Shown: in pieces, positions 36,510-48,359 of the stretch | Layout: each line of letters opens with the position of its first letter | Numbering within the stretch: position 1 is the stretch's first letter | NCBI GenBank assembly: GCA_958295665.1 | Contig: OY282559.1 | Coordinates: 260,964,245-261,028,244 of the forward strand | Direction of reading: 5' to 3' | Origin: Tipula vernalis | Lineage: Eukaryota; Arthropoda; Insecta; Diptera; Tipulidae | Length of the DNA stretch: 64,000 bases | Program-made: the position numbers and the translations under genes | The notes under the pieces: model-generated | The model's database searches: none | The model's input: only the letters and a program-made list of their open reading frames with translations | Told to the model about the DNA's origin: nothing

Positions 36510-38327
36510 AATTTTAGGCTTTGAAGAATTCATTGAATTGATAGAATTTATAGGATTTACAGAATGTATTCCATTTATAGAATTCAAAGAATGTATTGAA
36601 TTTATGAAATTATGGAATTTTTAAAATAAGTCAAATTTGAGTTTCCAGAATTTATAGAACTGACATACCTTAACTATTATGAATCCATTGAATCTATAAA
36701 ATTTCAAGAATTTATACAACTTATAGAATTTGTGGAGTTTATATAATTTATAGAATTGATGAAATTTATAAAATCCTTAATATTTAAAGAATTTATAGGT
36801 TTTATAAACATATTAAAATTTATAATAATTACAGTCGTTGTAGAACTTTTAAGATTTATAGAATTCGAGTTTACAGTATAAGATCTAAAGATTTTATTAG
36901 ATTTGATTTGAATGTAAATAGCTTAATGAATTTTAAAACTTTATCGATAGAATTTATAGAATTTGCTAAATTTATAAAATGTATAGGAATTATTGAATTT
37001 ATACAATTATTAATGTTTATTGAATTTATCAAAATTTTTAAATTTATACAATTTGTAGAATACAAAGAATTTATAAAATTTATAGAATTTATATAAATTA
37101 TGGAATTTTAACTGTCAAACTTTAAATCTCTCGATTTGTACTGACGAAGAACGAAGGTTCGAAACCGGTATACAATTATATAAATTATTGTCACTAAAAA
37201 AATTGAAAGAAATCTATATACTTTTCACATTTTTTAATTTTGTAAATTTTTTTAATTTTTAATTTTAATTTGTAAAGGTTTTTTTTTAAATTTTTTTAAA
37301 ATTTTTTAAAATTATTACTTATAACGTTGTGAAATAAAATATATCAAATACAAAAGTTTTGTATTTTACTTAAAATTGAAACAATTTATAGAATCTAGAA
37401 AATTTAAAGAATTTATAAAATTTACAGAATTGATAAAATTTATAAAATTCTTAATTTTTATAAAATTTATATGTTTTAGATTTTGTTATATATTAGAATT
37501 TTTAATATTTACATACTTTATAGAACTTTTAAAATTTATAGATTTTATTGGACTGTAGGGGTTTCTAGAATAGCCAGTAGCCCACACAAAAAATAATTTA
37601 ACTACACTTTTTAACTTGTAAAAACATTTTATTTTAATATTGTGTTAATTTACACATTACAAGTTTGAAGTGCGCACCATGACCAATACAAACTGTTTGA
37701 TCTTTTATCAATTATTTTCATTTATTTACTGAGAATGGGAATAATACAAAGGGAATACAAGGGGAAGATACAGAATTTTTTTTTTAACGGTTTGCTTTAG
37801 TGCGGCGTTCCAAAATTAAAAATTTTAATTTAGTGCGGTATAATCTTATAAGATTTATAGAATTTACAGAATTGATAAGAACTAAAGAATTTATGAGATT
37901 TGTTGGATTTAAAAATCTTACTGAATTTAAAACTTTATCTGTAAAATTTATAGAATTATTCATAGATTTATCAAAATTTGTAGAATTCAAAGAATTTATA
38001 AAACTTATAGAAATTATAGAATTTTCAGCAAATGGAAAATTTGAATAATTTATAAAATTTAGAGAACATATAGAATTTATAGAAATTATTGAATTTATAG
38101 AATTGTAGGATTTATCGAAATTTTTGTACTTATAAAACAAGTAAAATTTGGGTTTATAGAATTTATAAAACAGACACACTTAAAACAATTAATAGAACTC
38201 AAAGAATTTATTCATTAAATTTATAGAATTTATAAATTTTGTAGAATTTATAGAGTTCATAGAATTGATTAAACTTTATAAATTCTATCAATTTTTTTAA
38301 TTCTATAAATTGTATATTTCCTAATCG
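36510..38327 (+). repeat. Degenerate 9-bp minisatellite (AATTTATAG)n, copy A
   Basis: About 1.8 kb built from GAATTTATA/GAATTTATAG units with 9-bp phasing and many substitutions, so that translations give strings such as FIEFIKFIEF. It begins directly after the LINE terminus (CTACTGAAATTTTAGGCTTT) and ends at TCCTAATCG (38319-38327). Open frames of 60-131 codons inside it are by-products of the 9-bp phase. Confidence 0.88.
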
Positions 38328-38422
38328 TAAGCAATAATTATAGAAATATCTAATATTTTAAATGAAATAAAAGAAATTTGTTGTAAATTTTTATTTTTTT
38401 ATTTTTAATCCGAGATTATTTG

Positions 38423-38452
<30 letters not shown>
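38423..38452. repeat. Run of 30 A
   Basis: A homopolymer between the host-element sequence and the TTCCGGAATT palindromes near the right end of copy A. Confidence 0.95.
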
Positions 38453-38453
<1 letters not shown>

Positions 38454-38531
38454 AATTCCGGAATTCCGGAATCGAGAACATTCAAATTGGAAAATTCCAA
38501 AATTAATTTTTGATCAAAAATTGGATGCCCT

Positions 38532-41500
38532 CTAAGACTAAATAGTTTCTTGTGCGAAATTTTATTAAAACCAAAAATAATGACTAAACCAGGCTAAAGT
38601 TTTTTAAGCTTTGTAAATAAAATAAATGGCTCTAGCGGATTTTCGCGGGAATCGGCCACAGTGACACCGGAAGTGGCAGTTTATTTTTGCATCTTAAGAA
38701 CTAAGGGTTTACGGAAAAAGTTAGAAATCCTAAAGTTAGAAAAAATTAAATTCTTGTAAATGATGTTTTCCGAAGGATAAATCCACTAATGCAAATGTAA
38801 TACTTTGGCTGTTTTAAATATTTTTGCTTTCATAAATTGAAAGGCCATGAACAATTTTTATCGTACACTTATCGTGTTTCTTTGAATCGGTGAATTACTA
38901 CAAAAAAGTGTTGCTTAAACAAGATAATTCTTTTATCATTAGAAGTGACAAGTAGGTAGGATGGAGTAACTATATCCGCAATGCTTTTCTAATTAGCCTA
39001 TTCGACTCTAGCGTAAAATATTTGTCGAAATATTCCAGCAGAAACTAAATTTTTTGTATTAAAATAAAACAAAAAAAAAATTAATTTGAAGAATTACAAA
39101 AATAAACATCTCTAAGCTAAAAGTGACGTAAATTCCGGACCCTTTCGCCAAAGAAAGTCGCCAACTGCCAAGTTGATTTATTAGTTTTTATGTTTTATAC
39201 TGAATAAAAAAAAAGTTTTGCTGTTCATGTTTTATTGTTTAACTAGTTTTGACCGAATCACACAACGGTCCCTTGCTAGTCAAAGAGTAAAAATTTGGAC
39301 TATTTTTTTTTTTATCAATGAAAACTGGAAATACCTACATACATATACCATGTATGTAAGAACGTGAGGTCATTAGCTTTTGACATTATTCAAGAAAAAA
39401 ATATTCTTTTTTAAAATAAATGTGTTACCTTAACTTGATTTTACCGAAAATGTTGAGATTATTGCAGACAAAATTAAATTAATGAATCAAAATATTCAAA
39501 CATTTCACCGCTACCTAGGCATCAACAGAAAAGATGAGATTCCGACACGCATATAAATCAATAAATGCAATGAAACGTATTAACTAATTTAGTGTGCAGT
39601 CAGGCTCAATGTTTTTAACTCAATTGTCAAAATTCATATGCTGCACCCATGTAAAATTTTAATTTTTAAGTATGTGTTGGATCAGTCACACAGGTTCTAA
39701 TACTATGTCTACATTTTAAAATAATTTGCAAAAATCTGACGATTGGATTAGCATGCTTATTTAATGAGGTTTCCGATAGGCATCGCATTCTCTACTTTTC
39801 GTCAATTCATCAAAAATGCCATAAAAAAATGAATTTTCAAGCGCAAGCTTCGTTTTTTAACAAACAATGTGTGATGATGATTTTGCTCATGCCAATTTTC
39901 CTACTTGCTTAAACCATAATTTGATGTTTACACGTTCAGTTAATTTGCATAACATTTTAACGATGAAACAAACCAAATGCAAATGTCCCAAACAAGCCAC
40001 ACTATCTGCTGTAATTTATTTTACAAAATTTTTTATTTCAAAACAAATAGGTACACAAGAAAATAACAGCAAATAGCGATTTTCTTTTTTCTGCTGAGTG
40101 TGGAACCATTTGATGAGACGGCAGAACCAACTTCATTCAATACATTTTTTTTAATTGAATTTTTTTTAATTGAAAATGTTTATATTTATGCTAAATATAT
40201 CATTTCTATTCATTAAATGAATAAGTGCCGCTGCTTTAGTGTGTTTTAAATTTTTAAGCCTGTAAGATAATACTTAAACATAACCTAAAAAGATGTGACT
40301 AGCTATTTGAGCTATTCAGAGATTCAATTTTATAAAACAATATTTTATAAATGAAAGAAATTTTAAAATAATTCGTTGGTTCGACACTAAAATTCGACTT
40401 TTGGCATAGTACAGTTAACCGAGTATTGAATGTTCGCCGTGTGTTTTTCTTTTTTTCAAATAAGGTTTTAATTAAAATGGTTTACCATTTTATTACGGCA
40501 AAATAATAAAACTTTATGTTTACCAAATGAACTGTATATTGGATAATAACATCAATAGAAATTATCCATTTTATATTTTCCTTTAATGACCTCCATTTAA
40601 TTTGCTAAAATCATTTTAACAATACCTACTTCCATTTTTAATTAAATCTGTTTTTTAGGATTTTTAATTGTACGAATATAAAATGCGCACGAAATTTTTA
40701 ATTGAAACATTTAACTTGCAATTATATTTTTTATTAATACTGTAACAAATTACACAGAATATGTTTTAAAAAATTTACTCATTACTGTGTTTATTAATGG
40801 ACAGCCCTGGCAAACAAAGTTAGAAAAACCGTTTTGAAACGCCCATTAACCAATTTTATCATTCAAACTATATCGATTACACTTTTTTTCTTGTTTTGAA
40901 CTGAACTATAAAATTTAACTAATGGTGCGGAACAAAATTTAGTAGCCATTATTTTGATCATAATCTGTGTTTTTCTACAAATTTATAGTGAATTTATTGA
41001 TATAATTTTTAAATTCAACACAACGCGTCAATTGGAAAAAAAATCATGACGAACATTTCGTCATCAGAACGAATTCATCGTATTACATAAAACTAATTCG
41101 ATTGAATATTTACCGGAATTGAAATCACGCTGATATCGCTTGTTTTGCATTTAAATGAAGCAATTTTTAGTTGACATAATAAAGATAATACAGAGCGCGC
41201 AAAAAAAAGCTTTCTTAACTTAGAACTTCTTCGCGTTTGTCTTTGCTTTATCTTATTTTATACAGTTTTGTATGATGTAACGAATAATGGAACACAAAAA
41301 TTAATGTATATATTTTTAGGTACTCTAAAATTTTTATATTTGATACTAATACTTTTTTTTTTGTTAATATAACTTATAAATACAGCCTTACCTGAAATAC
41401 ACTCTGATAGAAAATATTTAAATGAAGTTTTTAAAAATTTTTACACGTACTATAACATTATTTTTATACAAATTTATTTATTATTTAATTACACAAAACT

Positions 41501-42879
41501 CATACCTTACATTATTTATGTGCGCTCATATTTACAGACAGCATAGCACAGCAAAAATTTATATGTTTTTAGACTACATATAGAAAAGTATGTACGAGGA
41601 TGTAGGTATAATAAAATGAAAAATTGTTGTATAATCTAAAAGTGAATATTATTGATCAATGGATTAAGTTTAAGTCGTATGTGTTTATAATTGGAAAATA
41701 GAGTAAAATATTTTCAAATTTGTAGTGTTAGTATTTTGTCATTCCTTCAATACGAGTGAACAGAAGCGTACGTAAACAATTTAGGTTATGTATAATTGTG
41801 TATATCCAGTTTTGTTTTCGTGTATTTATTTTGTCACATCGAATTTTATATTAAAACCAATTTTATTGTTTTTTAATGTAATGTAAATGTTATTTAATTG
41901 GAAAACAAAATTTTTTTTCCTATAGTAGCAATGCTTTTCAATAATACTAATTAATTAGCGGATCGATTTTGGATTGCCTGTTCATCGGTTCTTTATCGGT
42001 CCGTTAACTATTTTTAATTCTGTTGCATCTGTTTATGTATTTTCCAGTATTAAAAATATTTCCAAGTACAAATTAAGGCTGAAGAACCAATGAAACAAAT
42101 TGTAACATCGCTATAGTAACAGCACAGGCCTACAAAATTTTTTAAGAATTTTAAATGAAAAATTTGGGACTCCTGCGATCAGAATACCAATACAACCTTT
42201 AGTCTCAAAGAGAGGTCTTTACAAAAAACGTTTGAGTAAGACAGTCCTAAAATCATAAAATATTTCTGTAGTATGTATATTTTTTGATTCCCACGTTTCA
42301 ATGGTTGTATTCCATCACCGTTAGGGCAGTTTACAAAAATTAAAAAAAATATTTCTTCAAATTTTTAATGAGCATTCTTAGGTTTTTGTTTTTTTTTATA
42401 TACATAATTGTTTGGAGATTTTTTATAAATTTTTGTACCCTCACGATAATGAAATAAGCTATCGAAAAGTTATTATAAAGAGACAAATGTACTATAATTA
42501 TGTATAAGGTTTAAATCAAAAAATTAATTGTTTAATTATTTAAAAAAGCTTAACAAATTTACCCAATATTTGTTGTGACATGATATTTAATCAGACCACG
42601 TGTTAAGAGAGACGCGTGTTTCAAATTTCAAATTTGGAAATCAAAACTGAAAAATATCATAATTTCTTTCTTTCACGGGGACAAATTATTGCATTGTAGA
42701 AAACGAACAGCCATTCGTTATCGTTCAGCCAATTACCTTATTAATTTTTTGAAAAATGTCTGAGAACCTCTTTCTCACATATTAACGAAAAATGAAAATT
42801 TTTCATTATTATTCTCATCTTTTTTAGAACAATTGCAGCACTCAGCATAATACTAACCTTTTTGTTTCTAGTTTCATAT
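38532..42879. other. AT-rich stretch without a recognised gene
   Basis: About 4.3 kb between the two inverted composite elements. I see no gene, element end or long repeat. Confidence 0.55.
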
Positions 42880-43069
42880 AGGGCATTCAATTTTTGATGA
42901 TAAACAAATTCCGGGATCAATTCCGGAATTTATTTTTTTTAAGTAATCTCTTTTAAAAAATTAACAATCAAAATTTTACAAAAAACAATAAATTTCTTCT
43001 ATTTCGTTTAAACTATTAGATATTTTTATAATTAATGCTGATATGTATGAGCGATACTAAATCACAGTT

Positions 43070-44455
43070 TCGATTAGGAAAAACATAATTTTTAGGATTA
43101 AAGGACTTACACAATTTATAGAATTAAAGAAATTTATAGAGTTTGTAAAGTTTATAGAATTCTTAGTAATTATATAAATTCTTTAAATTTAATAATTCTT
43201 TACATGCTATAAATTATATCAATCCTATAAATTCAGTAAATTCTACAAATTCTATAAAGTCTAAAAATCCAATAAGTTTCTTAAATTCTATAAATTTTGT
43301 AAATTCTAGAAATCCTATATATTCCGTAAATTTGATAAATTCAATAAATTCTATAAATTTTATAAATTATAATATGTCCATACATTTTTAAATTTTATGA
43401 ATTTTATAAATTCTAATAATTCTATAAAATTTATAAATTCTACAAACTCAAATTTTACTTGTTTTATATATAACATTTTTTTGAAAAATCTTATAAACTT
43501 TAACAAATGCAAATTCAATAATTTCTATAAATTTTATAACTTCTTTAAATTCTACGAAAGAAGTTTAAAAATTCATTAAGTGTCTTAAATTCTACAAATC
43601 TCATAAATCCTTTAGTTCTTATAAATTCTAATATGAATAAATTATATAAACTCCACAAATTTTATAAATTGTTTGAATTTGACAGATTCTATGGGTTCTG
43701 TGAAATGTTTCAGGTTTGTCATTCTTTAAATTCAAAAAACCCAAATTTTACTTATTCTAAAAATTCCATAATTTCTATAAATTTTTTAAATTCTTTGAAT
43801 TCTACAAATTGTATAAATTCAAGAATTTCGATAAATCTTATAAACTTTAATAATCCTATAAATCCTATTCAATCATTTCGATAAATTTATATATTTTATA
43901 AATTCGGTGAACAATTTATCTAAATCCTAATTATAAACTTTTAAAATTCAGTAAGTTCTTTACATTCTACAAATCTCATAAATTTTTCAATTCTTGTAAA
44001 TTCTGTAAGTTCTATAATTTCTATAAATCTTAAAAGTTCAATAAATTTTATATATTTTCAGTCTGTACATATAAATTCTAATATGTTTTTAAAATCTATA
44101 AATTCTATAAATATTAAGAATTTTAGAACTATAGAACCCATAATCTACATTTATTGAATTTATAAAATTTATAGAAAATTTATAGAATTAATAAAATAAT
44201 TCTATAAATTTTATAAATCCAATAAATGTTATAGATTCTTTGGATTCTACAAATGGTTCAAGTCTGTCAGTTCTATAAATTCGACAAATTCAAATTTGAC
44301 GTATGTATTTTAAAAATTCCATAATTTCTATAAATTTTACAAAGTTTATTGTTTCTAAAATTTGTTAAATTTTTTTAAATTCAATAAATCCTTTGAATTC
44401 TATAAATCTAATAAATCCTGTAAAGTCTATAAATTACTATAAAGCCTTAAAATTC
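43070..44455 (-). repeat. Degenerate 9-bp minisatellite (AATTTATAG)n, copy B
   Basis: The plus strand shows CTATAAATT units, the inverse orientation of copy A. Read on the minus strand it starts at the LINE terminus (CCCACTGAATTTTAAGGCTT) and ends TTCCTAATCG near 43070-43080, exactly as copy A does. About 1.4 kb. Confidence 0.88.
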
Positions 44456-44898
44456 AGTGGGTTAGGTTAGTTTAGTTGGAATGGCACAGAATTTATCTCC
44501 TTCACCCTTACTGGAACTATTTAGTGCTGCTTAGGTAACATAGAACATCTCGCACTTTACTGTTTTCAAGATCCGACAGATTGTCTATCTTGAACATACC
44601 TAAGTATTTATGCCTCCTGCGTACTAATGCCGGACATGAGCAAAGGAATTTAACCAAAGCCCCTTATTCCTCACCCAATTTGCTTTTACAGAAGTCATTT
44701 ACCTTTGGCATGCTCTCCAAAAAGGCAATATCCCGTGAGTATTCCTACGACCGTCCTTACTTCACGAGAGCTTAATGTTCTGATGCGCCCCAAGTCTAGT
44801 TTTGGTCAGACTTGTCTTGCTTCACTAGAAGTGATTGTGTCAGTTCACCTTTCCAGTTTAAGTTTAGTGATGTCCGAGTCTGGGGAGTTCGACTGACT
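44456..44898 (-). pseudogene. LINE 3' end, copy B
   Basis: Minus-strand reading gives REVRTVVGILTGYCLFGEHA (about 44785-44710), then FLCSCPALVRRRHKYLGMFK and DNLSDLENSKVRDVLCYLSS. This is the LINE C-terminal zinc-binding region and tail. A stop (TAG) replaces the Trp codon of the SSKWF end. The element terminates CTAACCTAACCCACTGAA. It is 5'-truncated and has stops and frameshifts. Confidence 0.87.
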
Positions 44899-44918
44899 AG
44901 CGATACTAAATCGCAGTT

Positions 44919-45255
44919 ATAATTAAATGCTTATTTTAAAATTTAATTTCCTACTTGCTCCTTAAAAAATGAATGTGGAAAAAAAAATCAGAAACATTTT
45001 TAAAGCCTGGTTTCCGTTATGAAACATTTACTGACAGTATTTTTTACTGAATAAAAAGTAGTACTGTAAAACTGAAAAAGTTTTTTTTTCTCTCACACCG
45101 CCGCGAATATATATTTTTTCCCCATTTTGCTTATGTAAATATTTCATAATGGAAATTAGGCTTTATGCATCGACGTTCAAGACAAGAATATATAAGTTTT
45201 TTTTCTCTAAATATTCAGTTTTTTTTTTTCATGAAAACAGTTGTATTACCCTTGT
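44919..45255. other. AT-rich stretch without a recognised gene
   Basis: I see nothing supportable here. Confidence 0.5.
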
Positions 45256-46014
45256 CGGCTTTCAATAGATTATTATTATTATTATTGGAGGACCATGCGG
45301 GTCATCAGCTACCTCGCACTGCGACCTAAAAGATCTATTGTGCTGGACCCTGCTTAATTATCCGTCCAGTCAATATTCAGATTCTTAATGAACATGACAA
45401 TACTGCCTCCCGGTACGTGATACATACTATCTTGGCTTATTGCTCTCCCTCCTAGATATTTACTACAGCATGTAGTTCCGCTAGAAAGACGATAGCATTG
45501 GAGCCCAAGGACTTCGAGAGGGCTCTCCTACTCCCGTATATTCCTACCCCTGCCCCGTTTTCCGTTTGATTTTACTCTTACGAGTTGCTGGGAATTGCAA
45601 ATCACCTGTAGGTCACGCAGCTTTACTATAGAAAGGCTAAATAAAACTGGAGGGTGCCTGGTATCTAGAGTCCGCATATTTTGGACTGATTAACTTATCA
45701 GCCATTTATCCATCGGCATATGCTGTTTCACCTTAGATTAGGGTTTTTTGTCAAGGTTTTCTCCTTTAGCGCCGTACTTAGCCTGTGCCAAATGGCCAAA
45801 AATGTGCCAAATGACCTTAGTTACCAGTGGTTGCCACAAGGAGGCAGCACGTACACTTGCGAATTGTGAACAGGTTACCCCTTACACAATTGTATCCATC
45901 ACGCAGCTACGTAATGACATGACCAGAACAGCTCACGTATTGCGCACCCTACTGGAAGGTTATGGACCTGGTAGATTAATCTACTCACGCCAAACCACCC
46001 GGCTTTCAATAGAT
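45256..46014 (-). mobile_element. 5'-truncated LINE with 15-bp target duplication
   Basis: The inserted sequence is 45271-45999 (729 bp), flanked by an identical 15-mer, CGGCTTTCAATAGAT, at 45256-45270 and 46000-46014. The left end is a (TAA)-type tail seen on the plus strand as TATTATTATTATTATTATT, so the element reads on the minus strand with its 3' end at 45271. The GC content is clearly higher than the flanks. I recognise no domain, which suggests that the piece is mostly 3' untranslated region. Tail, variable-length duplication and truncation are the marks of target-primed reverse transcription. Confidence 0.9.
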
Positions 46015-46508
46015 ACATTTCGTCGTTGTCGCTCAAAAACGTTTTTGCCTTAAATGAATCCGGAATTTTTTGCGAAAAATTTTACTGAACTTAAAATTTG
46101 TTTAAATATTTCTAATAATATTGTGAGTTTCCTTATCTAATTTTGATATGCCACTCTCTTTATCCGCATCAATTTTATTATATGGAACAGAATTCTTGCT
46201 AAAAGGCATACAACATTTATTACCTACACTGAAAATTTATGATCTATCCCCGAAATCTATACCCACAATTCTTTGTAATGTCACGGTAGCAGATATATTA
46301 CCTCGCGTAAAAATAACCGTTTCCACAGGTTCCATATTTGCTATAGCTAGTAAAGCGGAAATCCGCTGCATCATGTTGTCGCTTAGCATTTTCATGAAAA
46401 TCGTAAACCTTTTCAGGAAAAAACCTTTTAATTTCGACCGGTAATTTTTCATGTTCCAAATTAATTTGTTTAATATTTCTAAAAATTTGCACTATTTCAC
46501 TCACTATT
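46015..46508. other. Spacer with ambiguous overlapping frames
   Basis: Both strands have open frames of 68-98 codons. The minus-strand one near 46504-46300 (MSEIVQIFRNIKQINLEHEK...) looks slightly more protein-like and may be continued by a second frame. I cannot assign a family. It lies between a LINE insertion and the MULE end. Confidence 0.3.
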
Positions 46509-46811
46509 GATCACCGAAAAAATAAACGTATCTTCAAACGGGATTGATCCGTTTGCCCAAAATTTTTTTACCCAAAACATAAAAATAATCTTTCCCAAAA
46601 AACACTTTCCCAAAAATCGTTCCCCCAAAACGAATTTTCCCAAAAAAAAATATTGCTCAAACTAATTACCCCAAAAGTTGAATACCCAAAATTATAATTT
46701 ATTTATGTACATACATACATAAAGTATAGGTGTGTATAACATAAAATAACATAATAAACATAATATAATTTAATATAAATTAACAAATTTAAATTAAAAT
46801 ACATAACAAAA

Positions 46812-48212
46812 TTAAACGGTCAAATTATACGCGATTGAACGCAAGTATTCAATCTTTGTATAATTCTGTTTTTTTGATATGATTGACTTTATGTTCTTCT
46901 CTCGTTTAATTAGAATATTGTTTGTTGCCCAAGTATGACCAGCTGCATGCTTGTCCACCTGATATGCAGCGTATATATACTCCTTACGCAGATGCTCAAT
47001 TAGGCAGTACGTTCCGACGTGCGCTTCTCCCGTTATTATTTGAAGCCGTCTATGCCAGGCTTCGGCGTTGTTTGTGGTTCGCGGTAAACTTTCGCAATTT
47101 TGCTCACAAACAGACCAAAAATGTGGTGCATAGCGTGGAGGTTTGTTGGTCCGTTTGTCGTTTACAACGTAATTTCTGCCAAACCAAACAGCAATATTTC
47201 GTGACCGTGGATCGACGTGCTTCAATAATTCTTTAAAAAAATCTTGAATTTCATCAGGATGTATGAACGCCAAGGCCCGGATCATTCGGATATCAAGAGC
47301 GACAGCCTCATTTGTACCGCATATAGTTGCGAGTCCTTCTTTCTGTACGCGGCGCCAGATGATTTGACCAAGATGAAAATAACAACCATGAAACCGCGTA
47401 GTTGGAAACACAGCCTTGAGAGCAGAGGTGGAAGCTTTCTCAAAATCAGCCAATACAAAATTTGGCTTCAAATCTATGAAATGATCACAGGCAACTTTTA
47501 TTACTTCGTAAATCATTTCGTCATAACATTTCCGCGACTTTGACGTCATCAAACAAAAAAGCGCCGGTACGGTAACGCCATCAATTTTTGCAAAAATCGA
47601 AAATAGTTGACGAAATATGCATGGAACAACGTCAAATGTTCCATCCATCAACCAACAGTCTGCTTTTTCGAGCATTCGCAATGACTTAATTGTGCCCATA
47701 AGCAAGTTATACTCACTGCCAAACCGTTTTTCAGATAAAATAAATACTTCACCGTCTACTGTTCTTAGATTTTCTGGAATATTTATATCACGGACTGCAG
47801 TTGGCTCTTTAACTAAAGATTGTCGAGCTCGCTTTATCTTGGATTTCTGTGCTTCTTTGTTAGGTAAATACATCTTAGACATTGTTGGACAGTTGACAAT
47901 ACTGTCCCTTATTATCGCAGCTGGATGTTTGTTTGTAGTGCTGGCGGTCTCTTTTATTTGATTATTGGCGTAGCGTACTGGCAAGTCGTTCGCGGTCGTA
48001 CCATGCACATGTGTTGAAGGGGCCTTAACTATAAAATGTTGTCCATTTTCAATTTTTGTTGTTATCCGTGCTTTACATTGTTGTTTGCGACGATCCACAC
48101 AACCCCAATAAAAACGATTTTTATCCACGGCTTTAACATCAATGTAGTAACTGTATCCTAAATGGCACAGCAAATCTTTACCTTTATTAGACTTCATAAT
48201 AGTTAAATCCAT
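46812..48212 (-). CDS. FLYWCH-domain MULE transposase, intact 466 aa
   Basis: This is the only long uninterrupted gene in the window. Residues about 5-71 form a FLYWCH-type zinc finger with W36, C38, C46, H68 and H70 (FYWGC...QQCKAR...THVHG), expected to bind the element ends. Residues about 180-390 form a MULE transposase core. The first Asp is in WLMDGTFDV (D190), the second in VLADFEKAS (D256), followed by the MULE C-x2-H signature GCYFHLGQ (C277, H280). The last acidic residue is probably E384 in RTTNNAEAWH. The start is the first ATG of the frame, just before the FLYWCH domain. It would cut and reinsert the element in the nucleus. FLYWCH-MULE proteins are known from insects and include the Phantom group; placement in that group is inference. 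It could still be active. Confidence 0.93.
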   Translation of the reverse strand: MDLTIMKSNKGKDLLCHLGYSYYIDVKAVDKNRFYWGCVDRRKQQCKARITTKIENGQHFIVKAPSTHVHGTTANDLPVRYANNQIKETASTTNKHPAAIIRDSIVNCPTMSKMYLPNKEAQKSKIKRARQSLVKEPTAVRDINIPENLRTVDGEVFILSEKRFGSEYNLLMGTIKSLRMLEKADCWLMDGTFDVVPCIFRQLFSIFAKIDGVTVPALFCLMTSKSRKCYDEMIYEVIKVACDHFIDLKPNFVLADFEKASTSALKAVFPTTRFHGCYFHLGQIIWRRVQKEGLATICGTNEAVALDIRMIRALAFIHPDEIQDFFKELLKHVDPRSRNIAVWFGRNYVVNDKRTNKPPRYAPHFWSVCEQNCESLPRTTNNAEAWHRRLQIITGEAHVGTYCLIEHLRKEYIYAAYQVDKHAAGHTWATNNILIKREKNIKSIISKKQNYTKIEYLRSIAYNLTV

Positions 48213-48323
48213 TTTATTTTAATTTTTTGTATTATGTAAATGGAAAATTTTTTAATTGTCACACATTCAGGAATCAACGCATTCTATTATCGTTTTATAT
48301 TTTATTATTATAACAATATTAAA

Positions 48324-48359
48324 CACAACACTTTAATGGTATCACAACACTTTAATGGT
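48324..48359. repeat. 17-bp tandem duplication
   Basis: CACAACACTTTAATGGT occurs at 48324-48340 and 48343-48359, directly abutting the left arm of the palindrome. Confidence 0.9.

Larger units (their letters stand above)
35036..38531. mobile_element. hAT-like element, copy A, carrying a LINE-minisatellite unit
   Basis: The left end reads AGGGCATCCAATTCCGGAAT and the right end is its inverse in outline: TTCCGGAATTCCGGAATCG, then ATTGGATGCCCT at 38520-38531. TTCCGGAATT palindromes lie near both ends. The ends resemble hAT termini by analogy with the TAGAGCATGG element at 20.6 kb. No 8-bp duplication is evident. Inside are a 22-bp tandem duplication, a LINE 3' end, a long 9-bp minisatellite and a 30-A run. 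A partner with the same right-hand structure lies inverted at 42.9-44.9 kb. Confidence 0.6.
42880..44918. mobile_element. hAT-like element, copy B (inverted, partial) with LINE-minisatellite unit
   Basis: It begins AGGGCATTCAATTTTTGATG at 42880, followed by AATTCCGGGATCAATTCCGG. This is the reverse complement of the right end of copy A. The next ~100 bp (42960-43045) also match copy A inverted (for example, AATATCTAAT at 38342). Then comes a minisatellite and LINE unit bounded by direct repeats of 20 bp (AGCGATACTAAATCACAGTT at 43050-43069 and AGCGATACTAAATCGCAGTT at 44899-44918). The other end of the host element was not found to the right. Confidence 0.65.

Noticed and set aside
36871..38179. 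Open frames of 60-131 codons rich in I, N, S, F, E and K
   Set aside because: They arise from the 9-bp minisatellite phase, which keeps frames open on both strands; no gene signal.
43397..43884. Similar Asn/Ile/Ser-rich frames
   Set aside because: They come from the inverted copy of the same minisatellite.
46922..47961. Plus-strand frames of 99-114 codons
   Set aside because: Shadows of the intact MULE transposase on the minus strand.
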